DNA from: an uncultured Bacillota bacterium | GTDB taxonomy: Bacteria > Bacillota > Clostridia > Peptostreptococcales > Anaerovoracaceae | Assembly (NCBI GenBank): GCA_959606705.1 | Contig: CAUHLX010000003.1 | Span: 1-24,439 of the forward strand | Direction: 5' to 3' | DNA: 24,439 nt | In this document: positions 15,192-24,439 of the stretch, piece by piece | How positions within the stretch are numbered: position 1 is the stretch's first letter | Layout: every line of letters starts with the position of its first letter | The notes under the pieces: generated by a model | What the model saw: the letters and a program-made list of their open reading frames with translations, nothing else | Database searches by the model: none | Told to the model about the DNA's origin: nothing | Made by a program: the position numbers and the translations under genes

Positions 15192-15212
15192 GTGTTCCGT
15201 GAGTTGAAACAC
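15192..15212. promoter_or_regulatory. Possible activator site upstream of the second sigma-54 promoter
   Basis: Imperfect inverted repeat GTGTT-N11-AACAC, centred about 125 bp upstream of the predicted start. It resembles the repeat at 8858-8880 (TGTT.CC near the left arm, GAAACA on the right) but is shorter and has mismatches. Another weak candidate is TTTTC-N11-GAAAA at 15132-15152. Neither is convincing alone. Confidence 0.3.
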
Positions 15213-15238
15213 ATTCGCGCTGGAAACTCATTTCACAT

Positions 15239-15274
15239 AAAAAAGAGTGGACAAAATGTGAAATTTGTCCACTC
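15239..15274 (-). terminator. Intrinsic terminator of the GH26-like gene
   Basis: Read on the minus strand: an 11-bp perfect stem GAGTGGACAAA/TTTGTCCACTC (15264-15274 with 15245-15255), an 8-nt loop, then TTTTTT. It lies 27 bp beyond the stop codon of the minus-strand gene that ends at 15301. Confidence 0.92.
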
Positions 15275-15300
15275 AAGGCTGCTTTATTCTTTTCTTTTGA

Positions 15301-17316
15301 TTACTCTACTTTTACATGAAATTCCCGGCTCACCAGAGGATTTCCTTTTGTGCCGTAAGCGGCGGCTTGAATGGTGATCGTCTGCCCCGCATAAGCGGAG
15401 AGATCACAGCGCACTGCGTAGGGAGCGCTGTTGGCGGTGCCCAGAACCTGACCATTGATCATGTATTGGACGCTGGCAATCTGCCGGCTGTCCGCAAATT
15501 TGGCAAAAGCATTTAGCTCCTGATCAGCTGCCGGCAGAGTGGAGGCGCTGCAAATGGGAACATAATAGCTGTTGACCGCTGAGCCGCCGTCCGTTTCGGA
15601 TCGGTAATGATCACCGGAAATTCCCGTCTTGTAGGCGTTCAGGACCGTCTGATTCTGAGACAGAATGTAACTGGTTCCGTCACCGTGCCCCGCATCATAG
15701 TAAAATACGGCTTTTACGTTGGGATAGCGGATGGGCAGATAAGTGTAAAAGTCCCGCACTTGATAAGCCGAATAGTCCGTGATATCTTTTCCGGTAACCC
15801 GGTCGATATAAGAGCAGCCGCCTTCCGCTACGATGATGGGTTTTCGGTCGGCGTACAGGCTATAGACCCGATCCAATACGGTGCTCCACCGTCCTCGATC
15901 CACGGATTGCCCCAAGGGGTCCAGAGTCTCATCATAATTCTGGTAACAGGATATGCCTACGAAATCCACGAAATCGTCTCCGGGATAGTAATTGGGAATG
16001 GTGTCCGGCGGAAAGAAATTAGGCGCCCAGACAATGGCCACGGAAGGAGCGTTTTTCTTAAAAATAGTGGATACCGTACGGAACTTATCGATGTATTTCC
16101 CGCAATCCGTGGTGTACCAGGGAGAGGTGGTGTCGTTCATTTCGTTGGCAAAGCGAAGATAAAACCGCACACCGCTGGCTTCCATATCGCTGGCCAACTG
16201 TTCCAGATAACCATCCGTTCCATTGACTGCGTCCAGGCCGCCACGAGGCTGCAGAGCCAGCTCGATGGCTTTGCCCCGTTCCTTCGCCGCTTTGATGTGA
16301 CTGTCATAATGACTTAGAGGCATACCATAATCTAAGTAAAGAAGATAAGCGCCGTGGTCCTTGCCCGTCAAAACGGGGAATTCGTCCATATAAAAGGTTC
16401 CTGAAATTCCGGAAGAAGGATCGTGAACTCCGGGATCTCCTTCCGCATATGCGCCCAGGAGAATTCCGGATTGTGGTTCGCCCGGCAGGCCATAATATTT
16501 CACCAGGGAACGAGACTTGTCGGATGTTTTGGTATAAAGAGACAGCTCCGAACGGATCAGATCCGCTTTTCGGTCCAAAGAAATCGATTCCTGGTCTTTT
16601 CCAATGGCTGTCCAATAGTCCGCGGCTTTACGATAGCAGGACACCGCCTTGTCATAGTAGTAAGTTTTGGCTAAGCAATCCCCCAGATGTTCATAGAGAA
16701 CCGCCAGATTTTCGGAGCTGCCATCGGCGGCAAAGGAGGGAACGGACGCTTCGTAACCGGGAATCGCCGCGGCATAGCTGCCGGCGTCTCGCTGAGCATT
16801 GGCGTTGTTGTAGGTCGGCCAGAAGTTTCTTACGGCGCTGCCGGAGTAGAGAAGGTTCGTCGCGTAGGCGGCGGAACACTGGCTGTCGACCACTACTTTC
16901 CGCTGTGTGGAATCATAGCTCACTACCGCTCCGAAGCATTCCAGCACGGAGCGGATGGGAAGATAGGTCCTTCCGTTTGAAACCACCGCGGCGGTATCGT
17001 TGGGAATTTGCTGCCCGTTGCGGACCACATAGCTGCGGCCAACGGTGACTTTGACCGCGACTCCGTCTTTTTCCACGGTAGCGGTCTTGGTTTCGGCGTC
17101 CCAAATCACATTGGCACCGAAGGTTTCCATGGTCACTCGCAAGGGAACCATCGTTCGATTGTTCTGGTCCACGAAGGGGTAACCGGTTGCAGGTGAAAAT
17201 GCCACGCCGCCGCCGTCCATGGTGACCCCTACCTGACCGGCATAGCTGAACCCGGTACCTGCGACCAGCAGCATGAAGGCCGCCGCCGCACCTAGAAACC
17301 ATCTTTTTCTTTTCAT
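15301..17316 (-). CDS. Secreted multidomain protein: CuAO-like N-domain, helical repeat, GH26-like glycosidase, Ig-like C-domain
   Basis: 671-aa exported protein. Signal peptide: MKRKRW, hydrophobic core, cleavage probably after SYA (residue 26). Residues about 30-145 match the copper-amine-oxidase N-terminal domain found in many clostridial surface proteins (two repeats of VPLR/LPIR ... FGA.V.(W/Y)D). Residues about 150-260 contain a TPR-like stretch (LYEHLGDCLAKTYYYDKAV). Residues about 280-565 look like a GH26-type barrel: FANEMND with acid/base candidate Glu392 and IIVAEGG with nucleophile candidate Glu498, plus SCYQNY and VFYYDAGHG. The last 85 residues resemble a bacterial Ig-like domain (YMINGQVLGTANSAPY). 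It probably acts on a beta-mannan or related glycan at the cell surface; the glycan is unknown. The start has AGGAGG 5 nt upstream. It is divergent from secA and unrelated to the metabolic cluster. Confidence 0.85.
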   Translation of the reverse strand: MKRKRWFLGAAAAFMLLVAGTGFSYAGQVGVTMDGGGVAFSPATGYPFVDQNNRTMVPLRVTMETFGANVIWDAETKTATVEKDGVAVKVTVGRSYVVRNGQQIPNDTAAVVSNGRTYLPIRSVLECFGAVVSYDSTQRKVVVDSQCSAAYATNLLYSGSAVRNFWPTYNNANAQRDAGSYAAAIPGYEASVPSFAADGSSENLAVLYEHLGDCLAKTYYYDKAVSCYRKAADYWTAIGKDQESISLDRKADLIRSELSLYTKTSDKSRSLVKYYGLPGEPQSGILLGAYAEGDPGVHDPSSGISGTFYMDEFPVLTGKDHGAYLLYLDYGMPLSHYDSHIKAAKERGKAIELALQPRGGLDAVNGTDGYLEQLASDMEASGVRFYLRFANEMNDTTSPWYTTDCGKYIDKFRTVSTIFKKNAPSVAIVWAPNFFPPDTIPNYYPGDDFVDFVGISCYQNYDETLDPLGQSVDRGRWSTVLDRVYSLYADRKPIIVAEGGCSYIDRVTGKDITDYSAYQVRDFYTYLPIRYPNVKAVFYYDAGHGDGTSYILSQNQTVLNAYKTGISGDHYRSETDGGSAVNSYYVPICSASTLPAADQELNAFAKFADSRQIASVQYMINGQVLGTANSAPYAVRCDLSAYAGQTITIQAAAYGTKGNPLVSREFHVKVE

Positions 17317-17356
17317 ACTTACCTCCTGAAGATATGCCCCCTTTTTTCTAAGGGAT

Positions 17357-17386
17357 AGTTTACCATATTGTTTGGGTGTGGAGCAA
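17357..17386 (-). promoter_or_regulatory. Possible sigma-A promoter of the GH26-like gene
   Basis: On the minus strand TTGCTC (17381-17386), 18-bp spacer, TAAACT (17357-17362), about 35 bp upstream of the ATG. Matches to consensus are only moderate. Confidence 0.35.
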
Positions 17387-17421
17387 CCTGAGATAAAATA
17401 GCAGTAAGAGTGCGGTTCGTT

Positions 17422-17450
17422 TTGCTTTTTTCCTATCTATATGTTATAAT
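17422..17450 (+). promoter_or_regulatory. Sigma-A promoter of secA
   Basis: TTGCTT (17422-17427), 17-bp spacer, perfect TATAAT (17445-17450) with an extended TGT just upstream. Start predicted near 17457, giving a leader of about 88 nt before the secA ATG. Confidence 0.82.
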
Positions 17451-17544
17451 TAACGCCGGAGTCTGCCATGGAAGGACGTTCGGACAAGGATCAGCCGTCT
17501 TTCTATCACATAAAAGTGTTCAAAAAAGAAAGGAAAATAAGGAA

Positions 17545-20310
<2,766 letters not shown>

Positions 20311-20337
20311 ACGAAGAAAAGCAATCCCTTGTGAAGC

Positions 20338-20375
20338 AGCGCGCCCTCCGGCGATATCTCACCGAACGGCGCGTT
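20338..20375 (+). other. Hairpin between secA and prfB
   Basis: AGCGCGCC (20338-20345) pairs with GGCGCGTT (20368-20375), with one G-U pair. No U-run follows (CTAATTTAAAAC), so it is at most a weak attenuator or an mRNA processing structure between the two co-oriented genes. Confidence 0.35.
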
Positions 20376-20410
20376 CTAATTTAAAACGAAAAAAGGATGT
20401 GAGAGTTAAG

Positions 20411-21509
20411 ATGGTAGAACTGGAACAGATCAAGTACGACCTTTCCGACGCGAAAAAAATCTTAAAAGAACTGGGTGAGTCCCTTTGACCTGGCTCAACT
20501 GAGCGATGAATTGAAAAAATTGGAAATTTCGACACAAAAAGAGGGCTTTTGGGACGATCACGAAGCGGCTCAGAAGCTGATGAAGGAAAAGAAGCGGATC
20601 GAAAGCAAGCTGGATGAATACAACGCCTTGGACAGTGAGCTGTCCGACGTGGAGGTACTCATCGAGATGGCCGAGGAGGCGGAGGACGCTTCCATGGTGC
20701 CGGAAATTCAGCAGACCTACGATTCTTATAAGGAAAAAGCGGAAGCGCTGCGGATTCGGACTCTGCTGTCCGGAGAATACGACGCCAACAACGCGGTGGT
20801 GGCCATTCACGCGGGGTCCGGCGGGCTGGATGCTCAGGACTGGGCCGGCATGCTGCTGCGGATGTATACCCGCTGGGCGGAACGCAGGGGCTTCAAGGTG
20901 AGAATGGTAGACTGCCAGGATGCCGACGAGGGTGGGATCAAAAGCGCCATGCTGGAGATCGAAGGCGAATACGCCTATGGCTATCTCAAGCATGAGAAGG
21001 GCGTGCACCGGATCGTGCGGATTTCTCCGTTTGACGCTTCCGGGCGCCGGCATACGTCGTTCTCCTCTCTGGATGTGACACCGGAGATGGACGACGATGT
21101 GCAAATTGAGATCAATCCCGACGATTTGCGGATCGATACCTATCGCTCCAGCGGAGCGGGCGGTCAGCATGTCAACAAGACGGATTCGGCGATCCGCATC
21201 ACTCATTTGCCCACCAACATCGTGGTGACCTGCCAAAACGAGCGGTCTCAGCATCAGAACAAGGATGTGGCCATGCGGATTTTGAAGGGCAAGCTGTACG
21301 AGCTGGCTTTGCAGGAGCACAAGGAAAAGGTCGATGAACTGAAGGGTGACTTCAGCCAGATCACTTGGGGAAGCCAAATCCGTTCCTACGTGTTCCACCC
21401 CTACACGCTGGTCAAGGATCATCGGACCAACGCGGAGGTGGGCAACGTACACGCCGTCATGGATGGCGATCTGGATTACTTTATCAATGAAGAGTTGAAG
21501 CAGCTGTAA
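20411..21509 (+). CDS. prfB: Peptide chain release factor 2 (RF2), programmed +1 frameshift
   Basis: RF2 ends translation at UGA and UAA. The first 25 codons (ATG at 20411) end in CTT followed by an in-frame TGA (20486-20488); the rest is read after a +1 shift (GAC from 20487) to the stop at 21507-21509. The joined protein is 365 aa. The UGA-recognition tripeptide SPF falls at 205-207 and the peptidyl-hydrolysis motif GGQ at 250-252, the same numbers as in E. coli RF2, which confirms both the chosen start and the shift. The frameshift is the classical autoregulation: low RF2 slows reading of UGA and promotes the shift. It follows secA by 100 nt. Confidence 0.97.
20474..20489 (+). other. prfB: RF2 programmed +1 frameshift site
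   Basis: GGTGAG-TCC-CTT-TGA-C: a Shine-Dalgarno-like GGTGAG three nt before the slippery CTT, then in-frame TGA followed by C, a poor termination context. Skipping the T at 20486 restores the downstream frame. The SD-like element differs from the usual AGGGGG. Confidence 0.95.
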
Positions 21510-21564
21510 CGCGTTCGGGCCCGCTGGGAGAAGAGGGGCCTGCGGAGAAAACTGGAGAAGCGGA

Positions 21565-23874
21565 ATGAATATCATAGAAAAACTGGCACAGGAATTTCAT
21601 CTCAAAACCGCACAGGTGGAGGCTACGGTGGGCCTGATCGACGACGGCAACACCATTCCCTTCATCGCGAGGTACCGGAAAGAAATGACCGGGGGAATGT
21701 CCGACGTGACGCTGCGTGATCTGGATGAGCGGTTGACCTATCTGCGGAATTTGGAGGAGCGCAAGCAGGAGGTCATTCGTCTGATCGAGGAGCAGGGCAA
21801 GCTCACCGAGGAATTGAAGGGTGAAATTCTCAAAGCCGAGGTGCTTCAGAGGGTGGAGGACCTGTACAAGCCATATAAGCAGAAAAAAGCTACCCGGGCG
21901 GCTAAGGCCAAGGAACGGGGCTTGGAACCTTTGGCGAATCTCATTCGGGCCATGGAGCTGGAAACCGGAACACCGGAGGAAGCGGCCGAGCCCTTCATTA
22001 CGGATGACGCCGCCGTCATCGAGGCGGGCAAAGGCGTAGGCACCGTGGAAGAAGCTCTACAAGGAGCGATGGATATCATCGCGGAAGTCATCGCCGACGA
22101 CCCCGAATTCAACCAGGCGGTGCGGGAGCGGACCTTTGATTCCGGCAAGATCGCCACCGAAGCGGCGGACCCCAAGGAAAGCACCGTGTACGACATGTAC
22201 TACGAGCACGAGGAACCCATCGCCAAGATTCCCAACCATCGGATTTTAGCCATCAATCGCGGGGAAAAGGAGAAGAAGCTTAAAGTCAAGGTGAAGGCTC
22301 CCGTGGAGGAAATCCACGAGCTGATCCGAAAATCGATTATAGTCAATGAACGATCCATATTCCTGAAGCGGATGAACGACGTGGTAGAGGATGCCTATAA
22401 GCGCCTGATGGCGCCCTCCGTGGAGCGGGAGCTGCGCAACGCGCTCACGGAGCGAGCGGAGAAGGAAGCGGTGAAGGTGTTCGCTAAGAATACGGAAAAG
22501 CTGCTGATGACGCCTCCGGTGGAAGGGGCCAGAGTCATCGCCATCGATCCGGGCTTCCGCACCGGCTGCAAGGTCACTATGCTGGACGAGACCGGTAAGC
22601 TCCTGGCCTTCGGAACCATCTACCCCACCGAGCCGCGCAACGATATCGCCGGGTCCAAGAAAACCTTGCGTTCCCTGGTGAAAAAGTTCAACGCCAACAC
22701 CTTTGTGATCGGCAACGGTACCGCCTCCCGGGAAACGGAGCTCTTTGTGGTGGATTTGATCCACGAGCTTTCCCTGGAAGGGGTGGAAATGCAGTACACC
22801 ATCGTCAGCGAGGCGGGGGCTTCGGTTTACTCCGCGTCCAAGCTGGCCACGGAGGAATATCCCGATCTGGACGTCACCACTCGCGGAGCGATGTCCATCG
22901 GACGCCGGATGCAGGATCCCTTGGCGGAGCTGGTGAAAATCTCTCCTAAGAGCATCGGTGTGGGACAGTATCAGCACGACATCAACCAGACCCTTCTGGA
23001 AAACGCCTTGACCAACGTGGTGGAAGACTGTGTAAACCGGGTGGGCGTGGATTTGAATACCGCCTCTCCTTCTCTGCTGGCCTACATTTCCGGCATCAAT
23101 TCCGGAATCGCCAAAAATATTGTGGCATACCGGGAAGAGAACGGCAGCTTCCGCAATCGGAAGGAACTGCTGAAGGTAGCCAAGCTAGGGGAAAAAACCT
23201 ACAATCAGTGTGCCGGTTTCATGCGAATTCGTGAAGGGGAAAACCCTTTGGACGCGACCTCGGTTCATCCGGAGTCCTATGCGGCGGCGGAACAGATGCT
23301 GGCCAAGCTGGGGATTGACAAATCGGAGATCGCCGCCGGCGGGGCCAAGCAGATCGACGAGAAGATTCTGGCCATGTACGGGGCGGCGGAGCAGAAGAAG
23401 GCCGCACCGAAGCCCACGAGTCATGGGCAGGGCTTGGCGGCGCTGGCCGTACTGCTTGCGGACGAGCCTAAGAAGAAAAAGGACAACGGAAAAGAACTGA
23501 AGAAGGCCATCGAGCGGATGGCGGAGGATCTGGGAATCGGCGCCATGACCCTGGCGGACATCGTCAGCGAAATCAAGAAGCCGGCCAGAGACCCTCGTGA
23601 AGGAATGCCGCCGGTGGTGTTCCGCAGCGACGTCATGAGCTTTGAAGATTTAAAGGTAGGAATGGAACTCACCGGAACCGTGCGCAACGTGGTGGATTTC
23701 GGCGCCTTCGTGGACATCGGCGTAAAAAATGACGGCCTGGTCCACATCTCCGAGATCAGCAATAAGTATATCCGTCATCCCATGGATGTCCTGAGTGTGG
23801 GAGATACGGTGAAGGTGCGGATTTTAGGGGTGGATCACGAGAAACAGAAGATTTCGCTGACTATGAAGCTGTAA
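21565..23874 (+). CDS. tex: Tex-family RNA-binding protein (S1 domain)
   Basis: 769-aa Tex protein, a cytoplasmic nucleic-acid-binding factor related to eukaryotic Spt6 and linked to transcription. Domains in order: N-terminal helical part with TIPFIARYRKEMTGG (30-44); YqgF/RNase H-like domain from about 322 (VIAIDPGFRTGCKVTMLDE); helix-hairpin-helix segments from about 490 (LNTASPSLLAYISGINSGIA); and a C-terminal S1 domain at about 690-769 (GTVRNVVDFGAFVDIGVKND). A charged, Lys-rich linker precedes the last part. Length is close to the typical 720-780 aa. The ATG at 21565 has GGAG 7 nt upstream. It lies 55 nt after prfB and may share its transcript. Confidence 0.95.
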   Translation: MNIIEKLAQEFHLKTAQVEATVGLIDDGNTIPFIARYRKEMTGGMSDVTLRDLDERLTYLRNLEERKQEVIRLIEEQGKLTEELKGEILKAEVLQRVEDLYKPYKQKKATRAAKAKERGLEPLANLIRAMELETGTPEEAAEPFITDDAAVIEAGKGVGTVEEALQGAMDIIAEVIADDPEFNQAVRERTFDSGKIATEAADPKESTVYDMYYEHEEPIAKIPNHRILAINRGEKEKKLKVKVKAPVEEIHELIRKSIIVNERSIFLKRMNDVVEDAYKRLMAPSVERELRNALTERAEKEAVKVFAKNTEKLLMTPPVEGARVIAIDPGFRTGCKVTMLDETGKLLAFGTIYPTEPRNDIAGSKKTLRSLVKKFNANTFVIGNGTASRETELFVVDLIHELSLEGVEMQYTIVSEAGASVYSASKLATEEYPDLDVTTRGAMSIGRRMQDPLAELVKISPKSIGVGQYQHDINQTLLENALTNVVEDCVNRVGVDLNTASPSLLAYISGINSGIAKNIVAYREENGSFRNRKELLKVAKLGEKTYNQCAGFMRIREGENPLDATSVHPESYAAAEQMLAKLGIDKSEIAAGGAKQIDEKILAMYGAAEQKKAAPKPTSHGQGLAALAVLLADEPKKKKDNGKELKKAIERMAEDLGIGAMTLADIVSEIKKPARDPREGMPPVVFRSDVMSFEDLKVGMELTGTVRNVVDFGAFVDIGVKNDGLVHISEISNKYIRHPMDVLSVGDTVKVRILGVDHEKQKISLTMKL

Positions 23875-23889
23875 AATTAAAGGAGAACT

Positions 23890-24439
23890 ATGAAGCGGTA
23901 TACGACTATCTTATTTGACTTTGACGGTACGGTGATGGACACCAACAATGTGATCCTCCAATCCTGGCAGCACACCTTTCGAACGGTGTACGGCGAGGAA
24001 CGGCCGGAAGACGATATTATCAGAACCTTCGGGGAGCCGCTGGAAATTACCATGAAAAAGATGGTGCCCGACCGCCCTCTGGAAGAGGCCATTGGAATTT
24101 ATCGGGGTTATCACAAGGACAATTTCGGAAAGCTGATCTCAGTGTTCCCGGGCATGAAGGAACTGATCGCGGAATTGGATCGCCGCGGATACAAGCTGGG
24201 GCTGGTGACTTCCCGGCTGAAGGGAACGACCTATGAGGGCCTGGAGGCATATGACCTGCTGCGGTACTTTGACTGTGTGATCACGGCAGATGACTGTACG
24301 AAGCATAAGCCCGATCCTCAGCCGGTTTTAAAGGCCTTGGAAAAGCTGGCTTCCAAACAGTCGGAATCCATGCTGCTGGGAGATTCCCTGTTCGATATCC
24401 GCTGTGCCCATAACGCCGGCGTAACCTCAGTGCTGGTAG
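23890..24439 (+). CDS. HAD-family phosphatase, PpaX/phosphoglycolate phosphatase-like (3' end outside window)
   Basis: The first 183 codons are present; the gene runs off the window. HAD motif I is FDFDGTVMD with nucleophile Asp10 and acid Asp12; motif II is VTSR; the motif III lysine is in KHKPDP; motif IV is GDSLFD. A helical cap domain lies between motifs I and II, as in the PGP/PpaX group. The N-terminal layout (FDFDGTVMDTNNVI...SWQHTF) recalls pyrophosphatase PpaX of Bacillus, but phosphoglycolate phosphatase is equally possible. The ATG has AAAGGAGA 4 nt upstream and follows tex by 15 nt. Confidence 0.88.
   Translation, partial: MKRYTTILFDFDGTVMDTNNVILQSWQHTFRTVYGEERPEDDIIRTFGEPLEITMKKMVPDRPLEEAIGIYRGYHKDNFGKLISVFPGMKELIAELDRRGYKLGLVTSRLKGTTYEGLEAYDLLRYFDCVITADDCTKHKPDPQPVLKALEKLASKQSESMLLGDSLFDIRCAHNAGVTSVLV

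Noticed and set aside
15152..15202. 16-codon plus-strand reading frame with a good GGAGG site seven nt upstream
   Set aside because: No plus-strand promoter or regulated gene follows; only the convergent GH26-like gene and its terminator lie beyond. Probably chance, though a leader peptide cannot be excluded.
15099..15377. Plus-strand frame running into the GH26-like gene
   Set aside because: It spans a sigma-54 promoter and a terminator on the other strand and shows no domain.
20430..21575. 381-codon minus-strand frame opposite prfB
   Set aside because: Shadow of prfB, which is confirmed by the SPF and GGQ positions.

Overview
The window looks like chromosomal DNA of a moderately GC-rich anaerobic member of the Clostridia (Bacillota). 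The evidence is: strong AGGAGG-type ribosome binding sites; a T-box riboswitch; a secA-prfB pair with the release-factor-2 frameshift; a DctP lipoprotein; a secreted protein with a copper-amine-oxidase-like N-terminal domain; and a sigma-54 (SigL/RpoN) activator with matching -24/-12 promoters. No tRNA, rRNA, CRISPR array or insertion sequence was seen.

Left part (1-8815, minus strand): a tightly packed nine-gene operon. In transcription order it encodes a RidA-family imine deaminase, a DHDPS/NanA-family aldolase, the TRAP transporter DctP-DctQ-DctM, a creatininase-family amidohydrolase, a threonine-dehydratase-like PLP lyase, an aldehyde dehydrogenase and an acyl-CoA dehydrogenase. It starts at an excellent sigma-54 promoter (8801-8815) with a 23-bp inverted repeat about 80 bp upstream of the predicted start site, a candidate enhancer. 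It ends near a hairpin terminator at 19-70.

Middle part (8816-15104): the divergent regulator gene (9147-10544, PAS + AAA+ sigma-54 activator + Fis/TyrR-like HTH) is followed at once by a sigma-A promoter, a T-box leader whose specifier reads as UAC (tyrosine), and a sodium:solute symporter gene. Converging on the symporter with only 10 bp between stop codons is a two-gene operon of class III (CaiB/BaiF) CoA-transferase paralogues, driven by a second perfect sigma-54 promoter (15090-15104). The regulator, nine-gene operon and CoA-transferase pair probably form one regulon for uptake and catabolism of an unidentified nitrogen-containing acid: import, amide or lactam opening, PLP deamination helped by RidA, aldol cleavage, aldehyde oxidation, CoA activation and acyl-CoA oxidation or reduction. 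The substrate cannot be named from sequence. The T-box symporter answers to a different signal (uncharged tRNA-Tyr).

Right part (15239-24439): a secreted multidomain protein with a GH26-like catalytic domain (minus strand) with its own terminator, then plus-strand housekeeping genes: secA, prfB (programmed +1 frameshift), tex, and the 5' part of a HAD-family phosphatase (PpaX-like) cut by the window end.
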